Assembly: GCA_017643305.1 (NCBI GenBank)
Contig: JAEPNQ010000009.1
Span: 1 to 64,000, forward strand
DNA length: 64,000 nucleotides
From: Marinibacterium sp.
Lineage (GTDB): Bacteria > Pseudomonadota > Alphaproteobacteria > Rhodobacterales > Rhodobacteraceae
Direction: 5' to 3'
Below the pieces are notes generated by a model, which was not told the origin of the DNA, did not search any database, and saw only the letters and a list, made by a program, of their open reading frames with translations. How positions within the stretch are numbered: position 1 is the first letter of the stretch; each line of letters opens with the position of its first letter. Shown here in pieces: positions 26,380-35,946 of this stretch. The position numbers and the translations under genes are program-made.

Positions 26380-27012
26380 ATGTCTGCCAATGTGACCGTC
26401 GTTGACCACCCTCTGGTGCAACACAAGCTGACCTTGATGCGGGACAAGAACACGCCGACCGCTGTGTTCCGCCAACTGCTGCGCGAAATCACACTGCTTC
26501 TGGCCTATGAAATCACGCGTGAACTGCCGATGACGACCAAATCGGTCGAAACGCCCCTCGAAGAAATGGATTCCCCCACGCTTGCGGGTAAGAAGCTGGC
26601 CCTCGTGTCAATTCTGCGGGCGGGCAACGGCATGCTGGACGGAGTGATGGAGCTGATTCCCTCCGCCCGTGTCGGTTTTGTCGGACTCTACCGGGACGAA
26701 GAAACGCTGCAGCCAGTGCAATACTACTTCAAGGTACCCGAAGGACTGGACGACCGGCTGGTCATCGCGGTGGACCCGATGCTGGCAACTGGCAATTCCA
26801 GCGCGGCAGCGATTGATTTGCTAAAGAAAGCCGGGGCCAAGGATATTCGGTTTCTTTGCCTGCTGGCCGCGCCGGAAGGCATCGCTCGTATGCAGGATGC
26901 ACATCCTGACGTAGGAATCGTGACGGCAGCCGTAGATCGCGGGCTGAACGAAAAAGGCTATATCATGCCGGGCCTCGGCGACGCGGGTGATCGAATGTTC
27001 GGCACGAAATAG
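26380..27012 (+). CDS. upp: Uracil phosphoribosyltransferase
   Basis: A 210-residue enzyme. The PRPP-binding motif [15 protein letters not shown] lies at about 130-144, and the flexible-loop and uracil-binding C-terminus reads [18 protein letters not shown]. The N-terminal [16 protein letters not shown] is highly typical. It converts uracil and PRPP to UMP in pyrimidine salvage. A Shine-Dalgarno AAAGGAG lies upstream. Confidence 0.96.
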   Translation: MSANVTVVDHPLVQHKLTLMRDKNTPTAVFRQLLREITLLLAYEITRELPMTTKSVETPLEEMDSPTLAGKKLALVSILRAGNGMLDGVMELIPSARVGFVGLYRDEETLQPVQYYFKVPEGLDDRLVIAVDPMLATGNSSAAAIDLLKKAGAKDIRFLCLLAAPEGIARMQDAHPDVGIVTAAVDRGLNEKGYIMPGLGDAGDRMFGTK

Positions 27013-27080
27013 CCGGAGCTAACGCTTTACTCATCAGGCAAAATGCGGCATCTTTTGCTCAACATCTTGTGGGGGCAAGC

Positions 27081-28556
27081 ATGCGGCTAACTAGGATTAT
27101 TGCGATCGGTGTGATCGCCGCGTCCATCGCAACAAGTGCCAATACTTGGGTGAATGCGCAGACCTTGCGAACGGCTGGGCCGCCCGCCGAGTACCCGCCA
27201 GAAACTTTCAAAGGCAAGCAGTACGTAGTCAGCCGCGGGTGTATCTACATTCGCGCCGGCGCGGATGGTTACACCACATGGGTGCCGCGTGTGACCAGTG
27301 ACCGCAAGGTCGTCTGTGGCTATAAGCCGTATCTTTCTGCGAGCGAACGCGTGGCCGCGGCCCCGCCTCAGCAGCGTCCGGGTGAAGAGCAGATCACCAT
27401 CGCACCGCCTGCAGCTGCCCCCGCAACGGCCCAGCCAGACACAGCCCCCTCCACACGGACTGCGGCGGTGGCCCCCGCCGCGCCCAAGCAGCCTTTGGCG
27501 GGTATCATTGGTGGCAGTGGTCCGTCTCCGTCACCAGGGCCCAAGCCAACGGTTTATCAGAACCCAGCCCCACCCAAGGCCAAATCCAAGGCGCCGGCGC
27601 TAGCACCGAAGCCAGCCGTTCAGGCAGTGCCTGCGCCCACGCCCCGCACGCCTTCTGCTGGCCCCGCCCCCATAGTCATTGCGGGTCCGAGCATTGCCAG
27701 CCAGAAACCGGTTGCCCCTCCCACCGTTCAGACGGCAGCAGCCCGACCCAAAACCACTGTCAGATGCTCCAACGCGTCTGACTTTAGTCAGCAATATATC
27801 AATGATGGCAGCCGCTATCCCGTGCGGTGTGGCCCGCAGGCCAAACCACCATATCCGGCTGGTGCATATCAGTATTTGACAAATGGCGGGGCAGTGACCT
27901 CCGACACGCGAGTTGTTCCGCGCCATGTTTACGACAGTCGGCAGAACACGCAGAACGTGACTGTGCCCAAAGGCTACGCGACAGTCTGGAAAGATGATCG
28001 GTTGAACCCCCACCGGGCCGAGCGGACGCTGGCGCCGTACCAGCCGCGGCAGGGTGTGAGCATGCCGAAGGGGTATCGCCTGGCATGGTCAGATGACCGC
28101 TTGAACACGCAACGGGGCGGATCAGCCGCAGGCGATAGCCAAACCAGCCAGATATGGTCCGCAACCCTGCCGCGAAGATTGAACAAGGTGCCAACCGACC
28201 GTCGCGTGGTTAAGAACCCGAACCCGCAGAACCCTGGTCTGCCTCGGGCGCGTACTCCGACCCGGTCGGAAACCAAACAAGCCACTGCAGCCACCCGACA
28301 GCCCGCGCGCGTGCAACCCGCTGGTAAGCGGCGTTATATCCGCGTGGCGACATTCAACACCGACGCCGAGGCGCGCGCCTCGGCCCAGGCATTGGTACGC
28401 AAGACCGGCCTGACGGTGCGGCTGGGCACCCTGACCCGCAAGGGTAAGACTCATCGCGTGGTTATGGCAGGCCCCTACACCACCGATGCCGGCGCCAGCT
28501 CGGCGATGTCCAAGGTGCGTGGTGCAGGGTATTCTGGCGCGCGGCTCAGCAAGTAA
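27081..28556 (+). CDS. SPOR-domain secreted protein with Pro/Ala-rich linker
   Basis: A 491-residue protein. The signal peptide (about 1-27, ending VNAQ) is followed by a short folded region (KGKQYVVSRGCIYIRAGADG), a long Pro/Ala/Thr linker (about 95-230), a Cys-containing middle (TVRCSNASDF), two copies of a PKGYxxxWxDDRLNxxR repeat (about 297-345), a second basic linker, and a C-terminal SPOR fold (about 415-490, starting RRYIRVATFN). SPOR domains bind denuded septal peptidoglycan, so a periplasmic division or cell-wall role is likely. ATG 27081 with GGGGG upstream is preferred over GTG 27069. Confidence 0.85.
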   Translation: MRLTRIIAIGVIAASIATSANTWVNAQTLRTAGPPAEYPPETFKGKQYVVSRGCIYIRAGADGYTTWVPRVTSDRKVVCGYKPYLSASERVAAAPPQQRPGEEQITIAPPAAAPATAQPDTAPSTRTAAVAPAAPKQPLAGIIGGSGPSPSPGPKPTVYQNPAPPKAKSKAPALAPKPAVQAVPAPTPRTPSAGPAPIVIAGPSIASQKPVAPPTVQTAAARPKTTVRCSNASDFSQQYINDGSRYPVRCGPQAKPPYPAGAYQYLTNGGAVTSDTRVVPRHVYDSRQNTQNVTVPKGYATVWKDDRLNPHRAERTLAPYQPRQGVSMPKGYRLAWSDDRLNTQRGGSAAGDSQTSQIWSATLPRRLNKVPTDRRVVKNPNPQNPGLPRARTPTRSETKQATAATRQPARVQPAGKRRYIRVATFNTDAEARASAQALVRKTGLTVRLGTLTRKGKTHRVVMAGPYTTDAGASSAMSKVRGAGYSGARLSK

Positions 28557-28572
28557 GCCGTCGACCCCTGCA

Positions 28573-29652
28573 CTACATGCGCCGTGCGACAACCGTGGCC
28601 AGCACGACGGTGGTGATGATCCGAAACACGTGATGTAGCGCCACGATCAGCGGGCTGAGGTTCAGGCTCAGCGCGATAAGGCTCATTTCCGTGACCCCAC
28701 CGGGAGCAAAGCTGATGAGCAGTGAGGGTAGGTCGAAACCGGTCAGAACATGCAGCCCATGAGCAAAGCAGGCGCCGATAGACAGGAACATCACAACCGA
28801 CAGCGCACACATTGCAAAAGCCCGGACCAGAAGTGATCGAGAAATGCCGGAAAACGTTGTGCCCAGCCCAACACCGACGACCAGTTGCGCCAGATACAGC
28901 AGCCATGTCGGACCCTCTGCGTGGATCACCCCGGATGCCTGCAGTGCCGCGCTCAGAAGCATCGGGCCAATCAGGATTCCAGCAGGCAGCCGCAGTATGC
29001 GGCCCAGGACAATACCCACGGCGGCGATGGCAATTGTCCAAACCAGGTCGGGCAGTGCAGAGGTGCCACCATCCAATGACACGCCACTGGCGCTTCCGAC
29101 TGTTACCCCGGTCCATAACAGAAACAGGAACGGCACGGTGACAACCACCAGGATCACGCGCGCGAAATGCTGGACCGTAATGGCCTGAACGTCTGCGCCA
29201 AACTGTTCGGCAAATGTGATCGCCTCGATCAAACCGCCCGGCATGGCCGCGAAAAACGCGGTTCGGCGGTCGTAGCCTCCAACAATTCGAAACAGGGCAA
29301 ACCCAGTAGTCTGTGCCACCAACACGAAACACGCTACCCCGGTTAGCGTCAGCCAATAGGCGGAAATTCCGTCCAGCAGGTCGGGGGTGAAACTCTGTCC
29401 GATCATAACGCCAATAGTGGCCGTAAAGAACCGACGCAGGGGCTGGGGAAACTTCTGGCCGAAGAGCCCCCGTCCCTGTGACCGAATCGAGACAATGGAG
29501 GTTGCGACCAGCCCGCCCACCAAAAATGGCATCGGAAAACCGACCAACCAGGCCAGACCACCACCAATGGCCCCAACAAGAAATTGCAACGCGATGGCGC
29601 TGAAATTCAGGCCATTCCAGGTTTTGTCCATGAGATTCAATTGGCTCTGCAT
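28573..29652 (-). CDS. AbrB-family (TIGR03082-type) membrane permease
   Basis: About 359 residues from ATG 29652, with two repeats of the Gneg_AbrB_dup module. Each has several hydrophobic helices and a Gly-Pro-rich re-entrant piece (first GFPMPFLVGGL, second LPAGILIGPMLLSAAL). The AMPGGLIEAI and FAPGGVTEMSLIAL motifs are characteristic. Homologues are often mislabelled ammonia monooxygenase or AbrB regulator. The start is uncertain (29652, 29631 or a TTG at 29754). The transported substrate is unknown. Confidence 0.82.
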   Translation of the reverse strand: MQSQLNLMDKTWNGLNFSAIALQFLVGAIGGGLAWLVGFPMPFLVGGLVATSIVSIRSQGRGLFGQKFPQPLRRFFTATIGVMIGQSFTPDLLDGISAYWLTLTGVACFVLVAQTTGFALFRIVGGYDRRTAFFAAMPGGLIEAITFAEQFGADVQAITVQHFARVILVVVTVPFLFLLWTGVTVGSASGVSLDGGTSALPDLVWTIAIAAVGIVLGRILRLPAGILIGPMLLSAALQASGVIHAEGPTWLLYLAQLVVGVGLGTTFSGISRSLLVRAFAMCALSVVMFLSIGACFAHGLHVLTGFDLPSLLISFAPGGVTEMSLIALSLNLSPLIVALHHVFRIITTVVLATVVARRM

Positions 29653-29908
29653 GAGCCGGACCCGGCCCTGCGCCACAATCAACCCAATAGCAGGTAAGGT
29701 CAATTCCAACCTTCGCAAGTGCAGGACTGGTGCCTTGACGCATAGGCCCTCCAAAGCCGAAGGTTAGGAAACCGGGTCAGTTCCCTGCGAGCGATCGGGA
29801 TGGGCAGATAGATCTTGCAGGCAAAGCCAACGGACATGGATTGTTCCGTCCCGTTTCCTTCGTGCAGCCGCAAATGCGCATTCAGCGCATGCATGAAAGG
29901 AGACCAAA

Positions 29909-31837
29909 ATGCGGGTATTCACAGTTCTAGGACCGTCCCAGTCAGGTAAATCCACGCTTGTCGAGGCATTGGCCAGCCTCGATGGGCGGGCAACCAAGTT
30001 TGGCTTTTCGGATATTCTGGACCTGACCAGCTTTTCCTATCTGGGTGATGACTGGACTGCGATCGACATCGCGGGGGGGGCGGAAAACCTGCCTGCTGCC
30101 GGTCCGGCACTGGCGGCAAGTGATGCGGTGGTGCTGTGTGTTCCCTCGGATGCGGACAGCGCGGTACAGGCCGCGCCTTATCTGCGTCTGATCGATGAGG
30201 CGGAGCTGCCGTGCTTTCTGTATGTGAACAAGGTCGACACGATGTCGGAACGGATGCGCGACATCGTCAGTTCCCTGCAGGCATATTGCAGCCACTCCCT
30301 AGTTCTGCGCCAGATCCCCATGCGGGAAGACGGACGCGTTATCGGTGCGGTTGACCTGATTTCGGAGCGGGCGTGGAAGTATCAGGAAGGGCAGCCTTCG
30401 GATCTTATCGAAGTCCCCGACACGCTTATTGGTCGCGAACAGGAAGCACGGGCGGAGCTGCTCGAATCCATGGCGGATTTCGACGACACGCTGCTGGAGC
30501 AACTTATCGAAGACAAACAACCTGCAACGGATGAAATGTTTGACATCGCCACCCGCATCGTACGCGGCACCAACCTGATCGAAGCGTTCATGGGCGCAGC
30601 CCGGCAGGGCAATGGCGTGACCCGGATGATGAAATCGTTGCGCCACGAAGCCCCGTCTTATGAACGGCTGCTGGATCGGCTGGGCGGGGACGCCACGGCG
30701 GTCGCGCTGGCGGCGGACAACAAGAAACATGTGGGTAAAATGGTGGCCGTGCGCGCCCTTGCTGGCCCGGTTCAGGCTGGCGAAACGCTGGGTGGTGGCA
30801 ATATCGGCAATCTGACTGCGCTGGACGGCAAGAGCCCGGTGGGGTCCATTGCACCGGGTGAGATCGCGCTGGCGGTCAAGTCTGATCACCTCGTCGGTGG
30901 TCGCGCCCTTGTGGCGGATGATCAGCGTAGTCTACCGGTTTGGGCTGATGCCCGCACTCCGGCTTATGAACGCACCGTCAGCCCGATCAACGAAAGGGAT
31001 GATGTGCGTCTGTCGGGCGCTCTGGACCGTCTGACAGAGATCGATCCGGGCCTCATCCTGCGAGCGGATGAAAGCACCGGCAGGGCGGTTCTGGCCATGC
31101 AGGGGCCCCTTCATGCACGGCGGATTTCCAATAAACTGGCCGAAGAATTCGGGATCGAAATTGAATTCGGTACTGTCCCTGCGGCCTACCGGGAAACCAT
31201 CAGCAAGACGGTGGAACAACATCACAGGCACCGCAAACAATCTGGTGGGGCGGGGCAGTTTGCAGACGTCCTGATCCGGCTGTCGCCTATGCCCCGTGGT
31301 GCTGGTTTCGAGTTTGATGAAGAGGTCAAGGGTGGTGCAGTTCCGCGCAACTACATCCCAGCCGTAGCCACCGGGGCCGAAGATGCGCTGGCGACCGGAC
31401 CAATCGGATATCCGGTTGTTGATGCCAAGGTGGTTTTGCTGGACGGCAAGCACCACGCGGTGGACAGTTCGGACTTTGCTTTCCGGACTGCGGGTAAGAA
31501 TGCGGTGCGCGAAGCGGTTGGCGCCGCCGGGCCGCAGACGCTGCAACCGATCCTTAGTGTTTCGGTGCATGTGCCATCGGTGTTTGCCGGGGGGCTGGTG
31601 CCTACTATCAGCGGGCTGAAGGGGCAGGTTCTGGGCTTTGAGGGCCATCCAACTGCCATGGGCTGGGACGTGTTCAACATGCTTCTGCCTGCGGCGTCGA
31701 AGGAAGAACTATTCCGCATGCTGGGCAGCGCCACGCGCGGAACTGCATGGTTCGAGGCGCGTTTTGACCACTTCGAACCTGTCAGCGCCGATGAGGTTGC
31801 ATGCGCCGAAGCGTCAGCAGGCATGGAAACCGCCTGA
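29909..31837 (+). CDS. EF-G-like translational GTPase paralogue with altered switch regions
   Basis: A 642-residue protein, about 50 residues shorter than canonical EF-G. G1 is GPSQSGKST (8-16) and G4 is NKVD (107-110). G3 reads DIAGG (53-57) instead of DTPGH, and the switch I region with its RGITI motif is missing, G1 and G3 being only about 37 residues apart. Domains II-V follow in order, including the domain IV stretch HRKQSGGAGQFADV and the domain V end. It belongs to the EF-G-like branch found beside normal fusA in many bacteria. Whether it hydrolyses GTP is doubtful. Confidence 0.88.
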   Translation: MRVFTVLGPSQSGKSTLVEALASLDGRATKFGFSDILDLTSFSYLGDDWTAIDIAGGAENLPAAGPALAASDAVVLCVPSDADSAVQAAPYLRLIDEAELPCFLYVNKVDTMSERMRDIVSSLQAYCSHSLVLRQIPMREDGRVIGAVDLISERAWKYQEGQPSDLIEVPDTLIGREQEARAELLESMADFDDTLLEQLIEDKQPATDEMFDIATRIVRGTNLIEAFMGAARQGNGVTRMMKSLRHEAPSYERLLDRLGGDATAVALAADNKKHVGKMVAVRALAGPVQAGETLGGGNIGNLTALDGKSPVGSIAPGEIALAVKSDHLVGGRALVADDQRSLPVWADARTPAYERTVSPINERDDVRLSGALDRLTEIDPGLILRADESTGRAVLAMQGPLHARRISNKLAEEFGIEIEFGTVPAAYRETISKTVEQHHRHRKQSGGAGQFADVLIRLSPMPRGAGFEFDEEVKGGAVPRNYIPAVATGAEDALATGPIGYPVVDAKVVLLDGKHHAVDSSDFAFRTAGKNAVREAVGAAGPQTLQPILSVSVHVPSVFAGGLVPTISGLKGQVLGFEGHPTAMGWDVFNMLLPAASKEELFRMLGSATRGTAWFEARFDHFEPVSADEVACAEASAGMETA

Positions 31838-31953
31838 TCTGTTGCAGTAAGCAAGCCTCCGCCGGTTGCCGCAAGGGACGGGCGGAGGGTATCTTGCAAC
31901 CGGACCTGGCGGTCTTACCTCGTTTGTTGTGTAACTGGAAAAGCGAACACACC

Positions 31954-32687
31954 ATGTGGAAACAGATATGCGCCATCGCGCTGGCGGTCATGACTATGTC
32001 GACTGAAGCCGCGCTGGCCGAAACCCGGCAAGTGACAGGTTCAGTCACATACCGCGAACGCATCGCGCTGCCGCCTGGCGCAGTCCTCAAAGTGAGCTTG
32101 CTGGACGTTTCGCAGCAGGATGTGGCGGCCACGGTGATATCTTCGGACAGTATGATATGTCGGGCGTACCGACAGAGTTTAGCCTGTCCTATAACAGCGA
32201 CGTCATTTCAGATGCCCTGAGCTATTCGGTCCGGGCGCAGATTACGTTGTCGGGCAAACTGCTCTACACCAGCACAACGGCCAACCCGGTTCTGACGCGG
32301 GGCGCAGGCGATCATGTGGACATTATCGTGCAGCGCGTCGCATCCCAAACCTCGATTCTCGGAACAAGCTGGATTGTGGAACAGGTTGGCGGCGAAACCG
32401 TTACTCTGGACCGTCCGCAGACCATCCAGTTTGGCCAAGACGGGTCGCTGGCGGTATTCGGCGGGTGTAATCAGTTCAAAGGTAACTTTGACAACAACGT
32501 TGGTCGGTTTGCCTTGTCACGCGGGATGGCCGGCACGCTGATGGCCTGTCCGAAGGCGATCAACATGCTGGAAACCCGGTTCATCGATCTGCTCCAGCAG
32601 GCCGAACGGATCGACAATGATGGCAGTGTTCTTGTGCTGTCTGCCGAAGATGGAACGGTGCTGGTGCTGGCGCGCGCAGACGGGTGA
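31954..32687 (+). pseudogene. YbaY-META domain lipoprotein-like gene, frameshifted
   Basis: From ATG 31954 a signal peptide (about 24 residues, ending ALA) is followed by the YbaY/YscW-like fold (VTGSVTYRERIALPPGAVLK, VSLLDVSQQD). Near 32145-32155 the frame shifts: the continuation (VPTEFSLSYNSDVI, then a META domain from about 32340 with WIVEQVGG, FGGCNQFKG and LMACP) is in the next frame down to TGA at 32685-32687. A single one-base change restores a protein of about 243 residues. META-domain proteins are periplasmic or outer-membrane associated. Genuine decay or sequencing error cannot be separated here. Confidence 0.75.
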
Positions 32688-32699
32688 TCCCGCCTGCGC

Positions 32700-32899
32700 A
32701 CTGGGCCGATTGTAAAGGGTGCGCAAAACGGGCGCAGAACTTCCCCTGACGCCGCGTATATGTCCGCCCCTTCGTCATAGGCGTGGCCATAAAAGGCTCT
32801 ATTCGGACCAGAGAAAACAACCCGTCGGTGCCGATTTTCGTAGGCTAACGAGGCGACACCACTCGGAAGCCCGTCGAGGCTGGGTACACGATCTGCCAC
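32700..32899 (-). other. Coding-like minus-strand stretch, unrecognised
   Basis: Between the META gene and the znuB tail the minus strand has an open, protein-like frame (for example SLAYENRHRRVVFSGPNR and GADIYAASGEVLRPF). It runs on antisense into the META gene without a convincing stop, and a GTG near 32899 is the only start. It may be the C-terminal remnant of a lost gene. No family is recognised. Confidence 0.25.
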
Positions 32900-32944
32900 A
32901 CCCTTATGCGGGAAATCCTCGGGCTGCGTCCGTACGCTGCCCGA

Positions 32945-33256
32945 TCAGGTGAACCGGGCCCGCAACCCGGCGGTGATCGCAAAAGTCACGGCGGCCACGC
33001 AAACAATGGATGGCCCGGTGGGTGTATCGAACAGGAACGACATGCCCAAACCGGCCAACGCTGACGTCGCGCCGATGCAGGCTGCAACAACTGCCATCGT
33101 CTCCGGTGCACGCGTCAACGGGCGGGCTGCGGCGGGAGGGATCACCAGCATTGCAGCGATAAGCAGGACGCCAACCACCTTGATCGCGACGGCAACGGTC
33201 AAGGCCAGCGACAAGGTCTTCCCGCAGGTGGCTTTGGCAACTTCGACCCTAGCATC
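32945..33256 (-). pseudogene. C-terminal fragment of zinc ABC permease (ZnuB, ABC-3 family)
   Basis: About 95-100 residues on the minus strand match the end of ZnuB-type permeases: LALTVAVAIKVVGVLLIAAML, then PPAAARPLTRAPETMA and the final FDTPTGPSIVCVAA helix. A full ZnuB has about 270 residues, so roughly two thirds are missing. The upstream (5') part is cut exactly where the plus-strand aminotransferase fragment begins (33240-33257), which marks a recombination junction. The product cannot form a functional permease. Confidence 0.85.
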
Positions 33257-34409
33257 GTGATCGCCCGAGGCGAGGGCAGCCATGTCTGGGATGAGGTCGG
33301 CAATGAGTATATCGATTATCTGATCGGGTCAGGTCCCATGCTTTTGGGCCACGGCCACCCAGAGGTCATGGAGGCTGTGCTGGACCAACTTCCTCGTGGC
33401 ATGACGTTCTTTGCAAACAACGCCAAGGGAATTGAACTGGCCGAAGCCATCGTGGATGCCGTGCCATGTTGCGAAAAAGTTCGGTTCGTCGCCTCTGGTG
33501 GCGAAGCTGATATGTATGCCATCCGGCTTGCCCGGGCTTACACCGGCAAGGACAAGATCCTGAAGTTCGAAGGCGGATACCACGGCATGAGCGCCGAGGC
33601 CCAGATGAGCCTTGCACCTAACAAACGCTTAAACTTTCCCCAAGCTGTGCCAGACAGCGCCGGCATCCCGCAAGGCGTGACAGATCAGATGCTGATCGCG
33701 CCATTCAACGATCTGGCCGCGGTCCATCATCGCCGAACCGCTGCAAAGGATCATCCCCGCCGCACCGGGCTACCTCCAAGGGCTACGTGATCTTTGCAAC
33801 AAAAACAGTGTTTTATTGATATTCGACGAAATCGTCACCGGCTTCCGTTTGGCCTATGGCGGCGCACAGGAGCGCTACAATGTCACTCCGGACATCTGCA
33901 CGTTGGGCAAAATCATCGGCGGAGGTTTCCCCCTCGCGGCTCTGGGCGCCAGCACTGAGATCATGCAGCATTTCGATAAAGCCGTTGTGGGCGCCGACAA
34001 ATGGCTAATGCAGCTGGGTACCTTGTCAGGCAATCCAATCGCTGCTGCCGCGGGCCTTAAAACCATGGAAATCCTAAGCCGAGAGGGCAGTTATGACCGC
34101 CTGCGCGCGATTGGTAAAGCACTGCAGAAGTTGCAAAGCACTCTGCTGGATGAGGCGGGTGTCGCTCATAAAGTATGCGGCGATGAAACGCTGTTTGACA
34201 TCTACTTCACAGAAACAGATTGCCGCGATTACCGGTCTGCCAATCACGACGACCCTGCGCGAAATGCGGCATACAACAGAGCCTTACGAGACAACGGCAT
34301 CTTCAAATCTCCCGGCAAACTATACCCATCACTAGCGATCACACAAAGTGATCTGGAGCAGACGAGAGACGCTGTGCAGCAAGCAGTCAAGGCACTTGGA
34401 ATGAGCTAG
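33257..34409 (+). pseudogene. Class III aminotransferase / glutamate-1-semialdehyde aminomutase-like, truncated and frameshifted
   Basis: The first visible residues (VIARGEGSHVWDEVGNEYID) normally follow 30-60 N-terminal residues, so the 5' end is lost at the znuB junction. The frame runs to about 33725. A shift there is needed to read IIAEPLQRIIPAAPGYLQGL, LLIFDEIVTGFR (PLP-binding Asp) and the rest to TAG at 34407-34409. The Schiff-base position lies in the block LGKIIGGGFPLAALG. With the N-terminus missing and a frameshift, it is a pseudogene. It resembles the HemL-like group used in amino-sugar or amino-acid metabolism rather than haem HemL. Confidence 0.85.
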
Positions 34410-34717
34410 GGAGATTTTGGCTCTGACGATTTGATACCTGAATTAAAATAGTCGCATGTCGGTTTTTGTAGGATCTACAATATGATTTTTTGCCCTCGCA
34501 ACGAAGGTCTGCTTCCCGCCCGCTGAGCCGAAGCGTTTGAATTTGGTCTTTCCACTTTGCGTCCTAGGAGAACGGCCGTTTTGTCCGCAAAGCGGACAAT
34601 CAATCAAGCTGCTGCAAACTACGGCTGCAAGCCCAGAGCCGACCTTGCTCAATCGCTGGGTTTGATCGCTTCCAGACCTCTGGCTGAGTTGGATTCATTT
34701 TTAGATCTTTCGGTGAC
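34410..34717. other. Intergenic stretch with one hairpin, no gene recognised
   Basis: About 308 bases with lower GC and no convincing frame. The only clear structure is the perfect 8-bp-arm hairpin at 34581-34599. Confidence 0.5.
34581..34599. repeat. Perfect inverted repeat (hairpin) TTGTCCGC-AAA-GCGGACAA
   Basis: Eight-base perfect arms around a three-base loop, about 120 bases beyond the end of the minus-strand methyltransferase. There is no T-run on either side, so it is not a typical terminator. It may be a dispersed palindromic repeat or a protein-binding site. Confidence 0.6.
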
Positions 34718-35545
34718 TTACGCTGTACAAACAAAAAGCTCTCGCCGGAATAATCCATCATCAATTGCGCGGAGCTTAGAACGCCAGTTCTCTAAACGCT
34801 CTGCAGCCTGTTGGCGTCCTAAGATGGCCGTAAGACCGTCTTGAAACTCTTCATCGGCGCTGATCTGTCGGCTACAGCTGTCCCGGTAGGCCTGAGTCAA
34901 ATCAAATAGCTCTGCTTGGTGCCATCCCGTCTCTTCGAGGAGGATGGAATAACTGGTGTCAGCTTCGACAAATTCCGGTGCATTCGCGAGCGCCCGTTCA
35001 TAAGAATTGGCGCTTAGGCCTGGTGCCAAAGATATGACGGTGAATGCCATGGTGCCACCCTTTCGAATTACTCGCCGGCAATTCTCCAGAACCCCGCGTT
35101 TTCGAACAAGACAACACAAAAGATCGCTATGGCAAACTGCATCAAACTCTTCGTCGGAAAATGGAAGGTCAGCGGCATCTGCAACATGAAATTCTGCCCG
35201 TTTGGACAGCCCTTCCTCTGCCGCGCGCATTTTCGCGATTTGCAGTCCATTTTCAGGCAAGTCGACTAAACAGACTGAACAGTTGCTTTGCTTGGCAAGA
35301 TACAGGCCCGGCCAACCGGTGCCCGATCCCAGGTCGATCAACCGAGTTGCCGAACCAAGTCGAAGAACAGAAACAAGTTCGTCGGCCTGCTCTCGCGTCG
35401 TCCAGCTGTTTCCACCGTAGTCAGAGCCACAAACCTGACGCTCGATCTTTTTCATGATCGGGTCGGTTGTTTTGGCGTAAGCGTCCTCAAATCGCTTTTT
35501 AAGCGCCAGTTCACCTCGGGTGCAGCAAAACGCAGACATGGTCAT
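34718..35545 (-). CDS. Class I SAM-dependent methyltransferase
   Basis: A 275-residue protein. Motif I is LIDLGSGTGWPGLYLA (about 70-85), the acidic residue closing strand 2 is in CLVDLPENG, and the motif III region is FHVADAADLPFSDEEFDAV. The layout is that of the UbiE/methyltransferase-11 superfamily, and the SDLLCCLVRKRGVLENC segment suggests a small-molecule substrate. It is the only intact gene in a patch of pseudogenes, and its base composition is slightly lower in GC than the chromosome around it. That fits a cargo gene brought in with mobile DNA. The substrate is unknown. Confidence 0.82.
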   Translation of the reverse strand: MTMSAFCCTRGELALKKRFEDAYAKTTDPIMKKIERQVCGSDYGGNSWTTREQADELVSVLRLGSATRLIDLGSGTGWPGLYLAKQSNCSVCLVDLPENGLQIAKMRAAEEGLSKRAEFHVADAADLPFSDEEFDAVCHSDLLCCLVRKRGVLENCRRVIRKGGTMAFTVISLAPGLSANSYERALANAPEFVEADTSYSILLEETGWHQAELFDLTQAYRDSCSRQISADEEFQDGLTAILGRQQAAERLENWRSKLRAIDDGLFRRELFVCTA

Positions 35546-35821
35546 CTCTGATTTCCTAAATAAACAAGCGTTAGCAGGAAATGCACCCGATGTCCGCTCA
35601 GTCCCGCTCTCCAGACATTCGCACGATCCGCAGCAAATGTTCGGTTCCCGCCCTTTTGTCGAATGCTAAGCCCCAACTCCTTCCATTTAAAGCGGCGAAA
35701 GCAAGACGCACAAATCGAGGGCCAACCTCATCTAAATCATGCGACTTGCGACTGCAGATGCACTTAATAGTAGAGAGATTTGCCTCAAAGTTGAGTCCGA
35801 TGATGTCACTCGTCCAAAGTG

Positions 35822-35839
35822 GTCACATCTATAGGTGAC
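35822..35839. repeat. Imperfect inverted repeat with GTCAC/GTGAC arms
   Basis: Five-base perfect arms (GTCAC and GTGAC) flank an AT-rich 8-base centre. It resembles a dimeric regulator site and is followed one base later by the direct repeats. Confidence 0.45.
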
Positions 35840-35840
35840 A

Positions 35841-35906
35841 ATGCAAACTTAAGGGCAAATCGTGCAAACTCATGCGCACACGATGTGCAAAATTATGAGC
35901 AAAATC
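35841..35906. repeat. Three degenerate 21-23-bp direct repeats (RTGCAAAMTTATG-like)
   Basis: Units begin at 35841, 35862 and 35885, each starting ATGCAAAC or GTGCAAA followed by a TTAAGGGCA / TCATGCGCA / TTATGAGCA block. A further related unit starts at 35939 and contains the palindrome at 35947. The spacing is close to two helical turns. Such iterated sites occur at plasmid origins (iterons) and in multi-site operators. No replication gene is nearby, so the role is open. Confidence 0.4.
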
Positions 35907-35946
35907 CGCGAATGTCTGCAATGAAATCAATGGATTGGGTGCAGCA

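Noticed and set aside
32719..32952. Plus-strand open frame of 77 residues before znuB
   Set aside because: Arg/Pro-rich shadow with no motif; the opposite strand is more protein-like, though also unproven.
34581..34599. Hairpin as a rho-independent terminator of the methyltransferase
   Set aside because: No T-run on the minus strand after the stem and over 100 bases from the stop codon.
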